A stretch of DNA of 64,000 bases from Bacteroidaceae bacterium (GTDB lineage: Bacteria > Bacteroidota > Bacteroidia > Bacteroidales > Bacteroidaceae), in NCBI GenBank assembly GCA_017642425.1, contig JAGCPB010000109.1, positions 1 to 64,000 on the forward strand. Direction: 5' to 3'. Positions 17,398-25,377 of this stretch are shown piece by piece. A program made the translations under genes and the position numbers. The notes beneath the pieces were generated by a model that saw nothing but the letters and a program-made list of their open reading frames with translations, did not search any database and was not told the origin of the DNA. Numbering within the stretch: the stretch's first letter is position 1; every line of letters begins with the position of its first letter.

Positions 17398-18129
17398 ACA
17401 GGTTATAGCTGTTGCAATGGCCACATTCAGTGATTCGGATGTGGCGGCACCAGTTGGCCAGTTGGGTATATGAAGTTTTCGTGTCACGTTTTTTCCAACC
17501 TCCCTGCTTATACCGTTCCCTTCATTTCCCATTATAATGATTCCTCTGTCTGACAGCCGGGCGTTATATATGTTTTCCCCCTCCAGATATGTGCCATATA
17601 CAGGAATGCCGGAATCTACCTTTGACAAAGATTCCGAGAGATCGGTATAGTGGACCTTCACTCTGGCTATGGCACCCATCGTGGCTTGTACAGCCTTGGG
17701 GTTATAGATATCGGCAGTACCTTTTGAACAGAATATGTCTTTGATCCCGAACCAGTCCGCTATACGGACAATGGTTCCCAGATTGCCGGGATCCTGAATG
17801 TCATCAAGAGCCAGAACCAGATTGTTTGTTGCTGCAGCAGCGACTGTAGTGTCAGAAACGGGGATACGGAATACTGCAAGTACATCCTGAGGAGTGCGAA
17901 GCAGACTTATCCGGTGCAGTTCATCGGGGGTTACAGCCTCTATCCGTTCAGACGGGAAGTGCCTGTTTGCTGTCAGCCATTCTTGTGTTGCTGCAATCAG
18001 AACGCATTCCAGTTTGCCGGACAGGTCACCTACAAGTTTGTGCCCTTCGGCAACGAATAAACCCTTCTCTTCGCGGAACTTCTTGTGTTCCAGACTCTTG
18101 ATGTTCTTTATGTCGTTTTTGCTGAGCAT
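17350..18129 (-). CDS. SpoU/TrmH-family RNA 2'-O-methyltransferase
   Basis: SPOUT-class methyltransferase of 259 residues that 2'-O-methylates a ribose in tRNA or rRNA; the exact site cannot be read from sequence. The N-terminal substrate-binding domain (KSLEHKKFREEKGLFVAEGHKLVGDL) is followed by the three SpoU motifs: DDIQDPGNLGTIVRIADWFG, IIIMGNEGNGIS and IPNWPTGAATSESLNVAIA, which form the trefoil knot and AdoMet site. The start MLSKNDIKNIKSLE fits the family; the upstream in-frame ATG at 18168 adds 13 atypical residues. It runs against the DUF4296 gene with a 48 bp overlap and is divergent from the Omp85-type gene. Confidence 0.9.
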   Translation of the reverse strand: MLSKNDIKNIKSLEHKKFREEKGLFVAEGHKLVGDLSGKLECVLIAATQEWLTANRHFPSERIEAVTPDELHRISLLRTPQDVLAVFRIPVSDTTVAAAATNNLVLALDDIQDPGNLGTIVRIADWFGIKDIFCSKGTADIYNPKAVQATMGAIARVKVHYTDLSESLSKVDSGIPVYGTYLEGENIYNARLSDRGIIIMGNEGNGISREVGKNVTRKLHIPNWPTGAATSESLNVAIATAITCSEFRRRVSVNNNGIH

Positions 18130-18176
18130 CCCGTTTTTTTGAGTGTTGTAAAGATAGTTATTTTTCAAATCTGCTC

Positions 18177-18207
18177 TTTGAAAGCAAGTAAACTTTCTCT
18201 ATCTTTG
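18177..18207 (+). promoter_or_regulatory. Promoter of the TamA/BamA-like gene
   Basis: A full match to the Bacteroidota consensus: TTTG at 18177-18180, 19 bp, then TATCTTTG at 18200-18207. The predicted start point lies about 20 bp before the ATG at 18233. Confidence 0.8.
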
Positions 18208-18232
18208 TTTAATTTAAGGGTTATTATATAGT

Positions 18233-20518
18233 ATGAGCAGGAAATCCATTAATGCCGTTGTCTTGTCGGTCGCCTTTCTGTGGCTGACATCCTGCTCTGT
18301 ATACAAATATGTGCCCCAGGGACATTATCTGCTTGGAAAGGTTGAGGTTACGTCCGATGACAAGTCTGTTGCAGACATTCCAAAATACAGGAATCTGTCT
18401 TATCAGTCCCCTAATTCACGCTGGTTCGGTCTGTTCCGTTTCCCGTTAAGGCTGTATTCAATCTCCGGGACCAGGACTGGCGAAGCGCCGGTTATCTATG
18501 ACCATCTGCTCTCCGAGGCTTCATGTGTGGATATGAAACGTTCTCTCATGAACTCGGGTTATCTGAATGCCGATGTTACATACTCTTCACGTAATGGTAG
18601 AAAACCCAAGACAACACTTGTCTTCAATCTGCATCCCGGCAAGATGTTTGTCGTGGACACTGTCAGGATAACCGTGCAGGATTCTCAGATAGAGCGCATT
18701 ATAAATGACAATATCAAACAGTCTCTTCTGGTTCCGGGCATGAATCTTGATGCCGATGTTCTTAATGATGAACGTAACCGCATCGTGAATCTTGTACACA
18801 GGTACGGATACTACAGATTCAACAGGGACTATATCTCTTTTGTGGCCGATACGGTGCAAGGCAGTGACAGGGTTGGCTTAAGCATGATCATTGCTGCAGA
18901 AAGTGTTGACGAGGACGGGACTGTACATCCTCACAGACAGTATGAGATAGCTTCGGTAGACTATATCCTGTCCGACAAGAACGGTAATATTCCCGGTGTG
19001 ACAATATCACAAAAGACAGATACGTGTGACGGATTCCGTCTTATTCATTCCGGCCAGGATTCCAAATCCTCCCTGCGCCCCAAGATTATAGACAGCCATT
19101 CGTTTGTAAGGGGCGGAATGATGTATAATTCAGATTCTATTTCCAAGACATATTCGTCTCTTTCCCGGTTGGGAATCCTAAGGTATTCCAATATCAGTTT
19201 TGATGATGTGCCGGATCAGCAGGACAAACTGAAAGCCAATGTGCTTTTGATGAGCCTTCCAAAGCATACCTTCGGTTTGGAGATAGAGGGTACCAACACC
19301 GCCGGTGACCTGGGTGCTGCGGCATCCATGTCATTTACGGACCGCAATCTTTTCAGGGGCTCTGAACAGCTGACCTTAAAGTTGCGTGGCGCTTATGAGT
19401 CGATATCCAATCTACCCGGATATTCGGGTGATACATACATGGAATATGGTATGGAGGCCAATCTGGATTTCCCGGAGTTCCTTGCCCCATTTATGACCCA
19501 GGAACTCCAGAGGCGCAGTCAGGCAACATCGCGGTTCAGTTTCAAGATCAATGCCCAGCGCCGTCCTGAATTCCAGAAGACCATATTCGCCTTGGGATGG
19601 AGTTATCTTTGGGGTGACGCATGGCAGAAAACACATCAACTTGACGTGCTGGACCTGAACTATCTTGTCGTTCCGTGGATATCGGACTATTTCAGGTCTG
19701 AGTATCTGGATCAGATAACGTCATCCAGGTCTATCCTTAAATACAATTATGAGGATCTGCTCATAACAAAACTGGGTTATACGTTCTATTATTCAAATGC
19801 CAGGATCAATTCGGTGGCACCGTTCAGGTATTCTGTGCGCGTTGGTTTGGAGACATCGGGTAATATGCTTAATCTCCTTTCTGAGCCTTTGGGCTTTGAA
19901 AAGAATGAAAACGGACAGTACAAGTTCCTTGGAGTGGCATTTGCCCAGTATGCAAAGCATGACTTTTCATTTACCGCAAACTGGCGTCTGGACAGGATGA
20001 ACAATCTGGTTGCCCATGTAGAGTGGGGAATTGCAGTGCCATACGGTAATTCTACAAGCCTGCCGTTTGAGAAGAGGTATTTTGCCGGTGGTGCCAACAG
20101 TGTCAGAGGCTGGGCTGTGCGTGAACTGGGACCGGGTACATATCAGGGTGATGACAAAACTATTGATTATATCAAACAGTCCGGTGACATAAAACTGGGA
20201 GCAAGTCTGGAATACCGCTCCAAACTGTTCTGGAAAATAAACGGAGCTGCATTCCTGGATGCCGGAAATATCTGGACCATTCGCGAATACAACGAACAAC
20301 CAGGTGGCGTATTCAGCTTTGATTCATTTTACAGACAGATTGCTGTGTCGTATGGTCTTGGACTGAGATTGGATTTCGGATTCCTGGTTCTCAGGCTGGA
20401 TGGCGGTATGAAAGCTTATAACCCATCGGGCAAGACTATATATCAGAGGCTTCCTCTGGTACATCCGTCAATGGGCAGGGACTTCTCGTTCCATCTGGCG
20501 GTGGGCTATCCGTTCTAA
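18233..20518 (+). CDS. TamA/BamA-like Omp85 outer-membrane protein
   Basis: Lipoprotein of 761 residues: the signal region ends LTSCSVYKYVPQG, a lipobox, followed by the pattern typical of the Bacteroidota TamA-like group (YVPQGHYLLGKVEV). The middle holds POTRA-like repeats, and the last 370 residues form an Omp85 surface-antigen barrel with FRGSEQLTLKLRGAYES, the loop-6 type motif FAGGANSVRGW (the (V/I)RG(F/Y/W) signature) and a final strand LAVGYPF ending in Phe. BamA itself is usually not a lipoprotein in this phylum, so a TamA-like or other Omp85 role in barrel or surface-protein insertion is more likely. No tamB-like gene is adjacent. Own promoter; followed by the hydrolase gene 49 bp downstream. 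Confidence 0.88.
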   Translation: MSRKSINAVVLSVAFLWLTSCSVYKYVPQGHYLLGKVEVTSDDKSVADIPKYRNLSYQSPNSRWFGLFRFPLRLYSISGTRTGEAPVIYDHLLSEASCVDMKRSLMNSGYLNADVTYSSRNGRKPKTTLVFNLHPGKMFVVDTVRITVQDSQIERIINDNIKQSLLVPGMNLDADVLNDERNRIVNLVHRYGYYRFNRDYISFVADTVQGSDRVGLSMIIAAESVDEDGTVHPHRQYEIASVDYILSDKNGNIPGVTISQKTDTCDGFRLIHSGQDSKSSLRPKIIDSHSFVRGGMMYNSDSISKTYSSLSRLGILRYSNISFDDVPDQQDKLKANVLLMSLPKHTFGLEIEGTNTAGDLGAAASMSFTDRNLFRGSEQLTLKLRGAYESISNLPGYSGDTYMEYGMEANLDFPEFLAPFMTQELQRRSQATSRFSFKINAQRRPEFQKTIFALGWSYLWGDAWQKTHQLDVLDLNYLVVPWISDYFRSEYLDQITSSRSILKYNYEDLLITKLGYTFYYSNARINSVAPFRYSVRVGLETSGNMLNLLSEPLGFEKNENGQYKFLGVAFAQYAKHDFSFTANWRLDRMNNLVAHVEWGIAVPYGNSTSLPFEKRYFAGGANSVRGWAVRELGPGTYQGDDKTIDYIKQSGDIKLGASLEYRSKLFWKINGAAFLDAGNIWTIREYNEQPGGVFSFDSFYRQIAVSYGLGLRLDFGFLVLRLDGGMKAYNPSGKTIYQRLPLVHPSMGRDFSFHLAVGYPF

Positions 20519-20567
20519 CCATTATAAACACAATTGATTATGAAGAAGGAAATAAGACAACATAAAA

Positions 20568-21371
20568 ATGAAGATTTACTTTATGAGTTTGTCAAGTGGA
20601 AGCAGCGGAAACTGCTATTATCTTGGCACAGAAGAACATGCAATCCTGATTGATGCCGGTATCCCGGTTAAACAGATCAAGGGCTACCTCAAGGATGTCG
20701 GTATCCCGTTTGAGAGAGTTATGGCCGTATTCGTGACCCACGATCATGCGGATCATATCAAAGCACTTGGCAACTTGGGCGAAAAATGCTCCATCCCCGT
20801 TTATGCCACACGTGAGACCCATGAAGGCATAAACAACAACTACTGCATGACTGAGAAACTGCATAGCAGTGTACGTTATGTGGAGAAGGAGGTTCCGTTC
20901 AGGTTCCATGACTTTATCATCACTCCGTTTGAGGTTCCGCATGACGGTACAGACAATGTAGGTTACAGGGTAGAGGTGGATGGTAAGGTGTTCTGTTTTG
21001 TTACGGACCTGGGACATATTACAGAAACAGCATCCAAGTACATACTTCAGGCAAATTACCTGATTATGGAGGCTAACTACGATGAGGATATGCTGCGTAT
21101 GGGCAACTATCCGCAGTTTCTTAAAGAACGTATTACCAGTCCAAGGGGACACTTAAGCAACAAGACCACTGCTAGGTTCCTGGCTCAAAACATCCATCCG
21201 GACCTTAAGAATATCTGGCTCTGTCATCTGAGTGGCGAGAATAACCATCCCGAGATAGCCTACAAGACAGTAGAATATGAGCTCCGCGGAGTAGGAATCA
21301 TTCCCGGCAAGGATGTCCAGCTCTGCGCCCTGAAACGCACCACCCCCAGCGAACTCTACATATTTGAATAA
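20568..21371 (+). CDS. Metallo-beta-lactamase-fold hydrolase, WalJ/YycJ type
   Basis: Cytoplasmic MBL-fold protein of 267 residues. The N-terminal SLSSGSSGNCYYLG and the metal motif THDHADH (H-x-H-x-D-H) are the hallmark of the YycJ/WalJ group, together with a late Asp in VTDLGHIT and a His in WLCHLSGENN. WalJ-type enzymes in Firmicutes act as 5'-3' exonucleases linked to cell-wall and DNA-repair phenotypes; in Bacteroidota the role is not established. The start MKIYFMSLSSGSSG fits the family. It has no signal peptide. It is followed by a non-coding stretch with tRNA-related sequence. Confidence 0.87.
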   Translation: MKIYFMSLSSGSSGNCYYLGTEEHAILIDAGIPVKQIKGYLKDVGIPFERVMAVFVTHDHADHIKALGNLGEKCSIPVYATRETHEGINNNYCMTEKLHSSVRYVEKEVPFRFHDFIITPFEVPHDGTDNVGYRVEVDGKVFCFVTDLGHITETASKYILQANYLIMEANYDEDMLRMGNYPQFLKERITSPRGHLSNKTTARFLAQNIHPDLKNIWLCHLSGENNHPEIAYKTVEYELRGVGIIPGKDVQLCALKRTTPSELYIFE

Positions 21372-21394
21372 TTGAAAATTGAAAGTTGAAAAAT

Positions 21395-21500
21395 AATACG
21401 CAGGTTCAAACGTATTGGTGCGAGCGAATGCCTGGAGCGAGACCGCGGTCCCGGAGGGCCGCCAAGCGTAATGGAATGGAGCGCGTTTGCGTAGCAAACT
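21395..21500. repeat. GC-rich structured intergenic stretch, possible degenerate repeat element
   Basis: No gene. The stretch is much more GC-rich than its A/T-rich flanks and contains several small inverted repeats: AATACG-N10-CGTATT (21395-21416), the palindrome GACCGCGGTC (21441-21450) and GTTTGC-GTA-GCAAAC (21485-21499). Three short blocks occur in the same order as in the large structured element at 48994-49217: GAGCGAA/TGCC/TGGA, GTCCCGRAGGG and TGGARNGGAGC. This suggests, without proof, that both derive from one repeat or RNA family. Confidence 0.4.
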
Positions 21501-21514
21501 AAAAAAAGGTTTGA

Positions 21515-21590
21515 GAATCAATGGTCCAGGGTTCGGAGCCCTGGGCGCGTACGAAAACAGGAGGCCAATTGGTCTCCTGTTTTCGTACGC
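21515..21590. terminator. Inverted partial tRNA-Lys copy ending in a bidirectional terminator hairpin
   Basis: The arms 21547-21566 and 21571-21590 are inverted repeats of 20 bp around AATT, with a single G/A difference that pairs as a wobble in one orientation; the T-run TGTTTT makes a good terminator for the upstream hydrolase gene (+), and the mirror-image A-run serves the tRNA (-). Further out, 21515-21546 is an inverted, degenerate copy of the tRNA-Lys 3' half (matching ATCAATGG, TCCAGGGTTCG, CCCTG and CGCGTACG). The copy lacks the 5' half and cannot be a functional tRNA. Confidence 0.65.
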
Positions 21591-21658
21591 GATCAGGGAT
21601 TCGAACCCTGGACCCATTGATTAAGAGTCAATTGCTCTACCAACTGAGCTAATCGCGC
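21586..21658 (-). tRNA. tRNA-Lys (anticodon CTT)
   Basis: A 73-nt cloverleaf is readable on the minus strand: acceptor GCGCGAT pairing with ATCGCGT (one G-U), D-arm GCTC...GAGC, anticodon stem ATTGA/TCAAT around loop CTCTTAA (anticodon CTT), T-arm CAGGG-TTCGAAT-CCCTG and discriminator A. CCA is not encoded. It has its own consensus promoter and a strong terminator hairpin that starts at its 3' end. Confidence 0.95.
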
Positions 21659-21682
21659 AAGTGCTTTTCCTTAAAAGCGATG

Positions 21683-21713
21683 CAAAGGTACTCCTTTTTA
21701 TTGGCACTCCAAA
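21683..21713 (-). promoter_or_regulatory. Promoter of tRNA-Lys
   Basis: On the minus strand TTTG (21710-21713) is followed after exactly 19 bp by TACCTTTG (21683-21690), a full match to the primary-sigma consensus of this phylum, about 24 bp upstream of the mature tRNA 5' end. Confidence 0.8.
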
Positions 21714-21732
21714 ACTAAATCGGCACTTTTTT

Positions 21733-21773
21733 ATAAAAAATAATGCTCCGATGAAGTTGTCACCGGAGCATTA
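21733..21773 (-). terminator. Terminator of the FAS1 lipoprotein gene
   Basis: Perfect 10-bp inverted repeat TAATGCTCCG (21741-21750) / CGGAGCATTA (21764-21773) with a 13-nt loop. Read on the minus strand it is followed by a TTTTTT run, 18 bp after the stop codon of the gene at 21791. Confidence 0.85.
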
Positions 21774-21790
21774 TGGCAAATGACTAAATA

Positions 21791-23860
21791 TCAATGCTTG
21801 TCCTCATTGTAATCATATACTGATTTGGGCACAAGTTCAATGTAGTCAAACAGGAACTCAGCCTTCTTGTCATCCAGAAGCTGTTTGAAACGTATGTAAT
21901 AGTCCACATTGCTTGTCATGTATTCAGTTGCAAGTATGAGGCGTCCCATTGTGTCAACATTACGGTGTATTATGTCTGTAGCTGTCCTTTGAGCATCAGA
22001 TCCTTTCATCCAGCCGCGGTTCTTCATAGATTTGTCCAATGCCTCAATAGCTGCCTCACTTTCCATATTTTCATCCTTTATCCAGCCTACGCTCGGATCG
22101 TCCAAATCAACACGAAGGTCTATGGGCAGACCCAGCGGTTTCCAGTCAGTACGCATAACCTCCTGGCCGACGGGGATGGATGCCATGTAGGTCTGTATAA
22201 TTCCGCATAGCTTGTTTGAGCGGAATGACAGGCGGAGCTGCCATGTTCCATCGTGTGGAACAGGAGGAAGTTTTACAAACATATCAAACTGGCCCTCAAT
22301 ATCAATGCCGTCGCCTTCATATGCATAACTGCTTGATGTGTTCGGTGCTCGGACAGACAGTGTGTATTCGGTTTGGTATGAAGTGAAATTCTTGGGGTCT
22401 TTGAATCCGCTTCCGTATTTGCTGACTCCTGTGTTTTCAGCATTGAACTGACGTGCACCTGACGTGATGAAATCAGGCGAGAGGGTGGTGCAGTCAATTC
22501 TCATACGGCGGTCCAGAATGTTGTTCCTTACGTTGTCATCATATACCAGTATATCGTCAATGTAATGGTAAACGCCGTTAAGTGCGCTGTACTTTGAAAC
22601 ACCCAGTTTGTTCATTTCATCCGAGGTTAGAATTCTTACACCTCTCACTTTGGCACCATTGAAGCCAAGTGTTCCGTTGCCTTGTTCCCTGGCTCCGTTG
22701 GTAGGTATCCGGTAGATATTACTGTTGATGTATATGTTGTTAAGGTCAATGTCATCACCTTTAAACTTTGTGGTGATCCTCATCAGACTCTTGGGCAGGA
22801 ATGTCTCAAAATAGTCTTCAGGATAGGTAACCTTAGCGTTATAGGTCTTGACTATGTCATTCCTTCCGTTTATTCTGGACAAGTCCACCAGGAATGGCAG
22901 AATGTGATATGACAGGAATCTGAATAGCGGATTCTTGGGATTTGAGTAATCCGCCATGATGGAATCAACTCCATTGTATTCACTGTAAATGTTCTTGGCG
23001 TAATTGAACATGTCAGTTATGGTGTAGATTCCGTAACGGTTTAATATGGAATCAGTAGGAACCAGCAAAGTGAAATTGGTCTTGCGTTTCTCCCAATAGA
23101 ATACTGTATAATTGTTTCCTGCCGATGTGAGGCTTACACCATTGCGGACAGAATCGTCGCCAATCTTGTAATTATAATCATACCATTCGCTCAGAATCTT
23201 GTGGAATCCGGCAACCCTGAGGCCCTCACTGAACAACTGTGTCTTGGGGTCATTGTCAACCAGGTCATATACATAGTCTCCGCCAAAGTCTATGCAGCGG
23301 TCAATGTAATGGATGACACCGTTTTCACAACTGTCATCCTGAGCCAGGATAATGGAATTGTTCAGACGTCTCTGAAGAGCTATGACCGAGTCACCCAATT
23401 GTTCAACACGAGTGGAGTCCAGAGTAAGGATCAGGAAACGGTCGTTCAGGTTTACTTTTGGCAACAGACCCGGAATAAGGTCCCCTACATAGCAGGTGAT
23501 GTCAATCAGATGAGTCCATGCTAGAGTGTCGCAATCCTCTTTTGGGAGGTCTTCAACTCTGTCGTATGTCACATCCTTGCCTTCTTTTCTGGCAGCTGCC
23601 TCACGCTCTTTCAGAAACCGTGCTATAGCTTCATTGTTGGGCGCGAAACAGGTGTTGTGTCCGTAGGTGGAGAGGTCACTCCAGATGCCTGCTCTCTGCA
23701 GAACCTTTACGAATTCACTGTAATCGGGCTTTTCTTCCAGACTGGAGGCCACAGTTTGTCCACTGAACGTATAATACGTTCCGGGATGCTGTTCTTCCCA
23801 ACATCCGGTAAAAGCAAACATGGATAATAGGAGTAGGAAAACTGATTTTTTGATTCTCAT
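21791..23860 (-). CDS. Fasciclin (FAS1) domain lipoprotein
   Basis: Lipoprotein of 689 residues (MRIKKSVFLLLLSMFAFTGC). The first FAS1 domain begins near residue 45 (YSEFVKVLQRAGIWSDLSTYGHNTCFAPNNEAIARFL) and ends in VIHYIDRCI; a second begins near 205 and includes NFTLLVPTDSILNRYG, ending VYHYIDDILVYDD. FAS1 domains mediate adhesion or carbohydrate binding. The C-terminal third is beta-rich without a family I recognise. In Bacteroidota such proteins usually accompany SusC/SusD-type receptors, but none is near here. It has its own -7 element (TAACTTTG on the minus strand, 23914-23921) and terminator, so it is a single-gene unit. Localisation is probably the outer membrane surface, by inference from the lipobox. 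Confidence 0.85.
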   Translation of the reverse strand: MRIKKSVFLLLLSMFAFTGCWEEQHPGTYYTFSGQTVASSLEEKPDYSEFVKVLQRAGIWSDLSTYGHNTCFAPNNEAIARFLKEREAAARKEGKDVTYDRVEDLPKEDCDTLAWTHLIDITCYVGDLIPGLLPKVNLNDRFLILTLDSTRVEQLGDSVIALQRRLNNSIILAQDDSCENGVIHYIDRCIDFGGDYVYDLVDNDPKTQLFSEGLRVAGFHKILSEWYDYNYKIGDDSVRNGVSLTSAGNNYTVFYWEKRKTNFTLLVPTDSILNRYGIYTITDMFNYAKNIYSEYNGVDSIMADYSNPKNPLFRFLSYHILPFLVDLSRINGRNDIVKTYNAKVTYPEDYFETFLPKSLMRITTKFKGDDIDLNNIYINSNIYRIPTNGAREQGNGTLGFNGAKVRGVRILTSDEMNKLGVSKYSALNGVYHYIDDILVYDDNVRNNILDRRMRIDCTTLSPDFITSGARQFNAENTGVSKYGSGFKDPKNFTSYQTEYTLSVRAPNTSSSYAYEGDGIDIEGQFDMFVKLPPVPHDGTWQLRLSFRSNKLCGIIQTYMASIPVGQEVMRTDWKPLGLPIDLRVDLDDPSVGWIKDENMESEAAIEALDKSMKNRGWMKGSDAQRTATDIIHRNVDTMGRLILATEYMTSNVDYYIRFKQLLDDKKAEFLFDYIELVPKSVYDYNEDKH

Positions 23861-23913
23861 AAGAATAAAGTTTAATTAGTTACAATATTTCTTATTATAT
23901 AAGGTCTCATCCG

Positions 23914-23921
23914 CAAAGTTA
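23914..23921 (-). promoter_or_regulatory. -7 element of the FAS1 lipoprotein gene
   Basis: TAACTTTG on the minus strand in the A/T-rich gap between uxaC and the FAS1 gene, with no convincing -33 at the expected spacing. The leader would be about 45 nt. Confidence 0.5.
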
Positions 23922-23927
23922 AATTAA

Positions 23928-25334
23928 TTAATTAAAGTTGAAGAATTTTTTTGCATTATAATATGAAATATCTTCAATCATCTGTTCTATGCGCGGCATT
24001 TCACTTGCGGGAATCTCACCTTTCTCAACGTCATTTCCTATCAGGTTGCACAGTATGCGGCGGAAATATTCATGGCGTGCGTATGATACGAATGAGCGGC
24101 TGTCAGTGAGCATACCCACAAACCTGGAAAGCAGCCCAAGCATACTCAGAACCTGCATCTGCTGCTCCATGCCGTTCTTCTGGTCCAGGAACCACCAGCC
24201 TGCTCCAAGCTGTATCTTTCCGGGCACGCTTCCGTCCTGGAAGTTACCTATAGTGGTTCCTACCATCTCAAAATCACTGGGGTTAAGGTTGTATATGATG
24301 GTCTTGGTGAGTTTGTCCATGCTGTTAAGACGGTCCAGATAGCGGTTCATGGCCTTGGCGGTCATTACCTGTGACATTGAGTCAAATCCGGTATCCTTTC
24401 CAATCAGGTTGAACATCTTGGTGTTCTGGTTGCGGATTACGCCGTAGTGGAATTGCTGTGTCCATCCGGTATCGGCATCCATCTTGCCGAATTCAATCAG
24501 CATGGCGCTCTTGAACTTGCGTATTTCAGTCTCGGTGAGGTTGGTTCCGTCATAGACTTTGCTGAATATGGCATCCAACTCTGCGGTAGTGAAGTCTTCG
24601 GCATAGAACTCTTCCATGCCGTGGTCACTCAGGCGGCAACCCATCTGCTCAAAGTATTTGTGACGTATCAATAGGGCCTTTACAATGTCATCAAAACACT
24701 TTATGCTTACACCGCTTACCTTGGCCAGTTTGTCAATATAATCGCGGTATGCGGCCGGATTCTCAACGGTCATGGCCATATCAGGACGCCATGTGGGCAA
24801 TACCTTGACCTTGAATCCGCTCTCACGAACCTGCTTGTGGTACTCAAGTGAGTCTACGGGATCATCGGTAGTACATACGGTCTCAACGTTGTAGTGCAGC
24901 ATCAGGTTGCGGGCGCTGAATTCAGGGCTGGCCAGCTTCTCGTTGCACTCGTCATAAATCTCCTTTGCGGTCTGCGGGTTCAGGACCTTGTCTATACCAA
25001 AACAGGTCTTGAGCTCCAGGTGAGTCCAATGATAGAGCGGGTTGCGCATGCAATAAGGCATGGTTTCTGCCCATTTCCGGAATTTTTCCCAGTCCGATGC
25101 GTCACCGGTAATGTACTTCTCGGCCACTCCGTTGGTGCGCAGGGCGCGCCATTTGTAGTGATCACCGCCCAACCAAAGCTCGGTGATGGAACGGAATTTG
25201 TGGTCCTCGGCCACCTCCTGCGGATTCAGGTGGCAGTGGTAGTCTATTATAGGCAGTTTCTTTGCGTGATCGTGAAACAGATGTACTGCGGTCTCGTTCT
25301 GCAGCAGGAAATTCTCGTGAATAAACGGTTTCAT
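23928..25334 (-). CDS. uxaC: Uronate (glucuronate/galacturonate) isomerase
   Basis: Amidohydrolase-superfamily isomerase that converts D-glucuronate to D-fructuronate and D-galacturonate to D-tagaturonate in the cytoplasm. It has 468 residues, the normal length. Visible family features are the N-terminal metal motif DYHCHLNP, the block WLGGDHYKWRALRTNG, TTDDPVDSLEYH, and LTDSRSFVSYARHEYFRR near the C-terminus. It is the last gene of pdxB-uxaE-uxaC (43 bp after uxaE). With UxaE it lets the cell send galacturonate to fructuronate without the tagaturonate reductase route. No uxuA, uxuB or kdgK is in the window. Confidence 0.95.
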   Translation of the reverse strand: MKPFIHENFLLQNETAVHLFHDHAKKLPIIDYHCHLNPQEVAEDHKFRSITELWLGGDHYKWRALRTNGVAEKYITGDASDWEKFRKWAETMPYCMRNPLYHWTHLELKTCFGIDKVLNPQTAKEIYDECNEKLASPEFSARNLMLHYNVETVCTTDDPVDSLEYHKQVRESGFKVKVLPTWRPDMAMTVENPAAYRDYIDKLAKVSGVSIKCFDDIVKALLIRHKYFEQMGCRLSDHGMEEFYAEDFTTAELDAIFSKVYDGTNLTETEIRKFKSAMLIEFGKMDADTGWTQQFHYGVIRNQNTKMFNLIGKDTGFDSMSQVMTAKAMNRYLDRLNSMDKLTKTIIYNLNPSDFEMVGTTIGNFQDGSVPGKIQLGAGWWFLDQKNGMEQQMQVLSMLGLLSRFVGMLTDSRSFVSYARHEYFRRILCNLIGNDVEKGEIPASEMPRIEQMIEDISYYNAKKFFNFN

Positions 25335-25377
25335 ATTTGTATCGGTTTTATAATCAGGTTAATAATCAGTATGGTCT

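Noticed and set aside
20540..20653. Short frame of 37 codons starting MKKEIRQHK
   Set aside because: It overlaps the start of the WalJ-type hydrolase in another frame and has no sign of selection; the hydrolase start fits its family.
21153..21617. Minus-strand frame of 154 codons across the intergenic tRNA region
   Set aside because: It runs antisense through the hydrolase 3' end, the structured stretch and the tRNA T-arm copy; composition is not coding-like.
21515..21658. Integrative-element attachment site at tRNA-Lys
   Set aside because: The partial tRNA copy is inverted, not direct, and no integrase or foreign block lies beside it.
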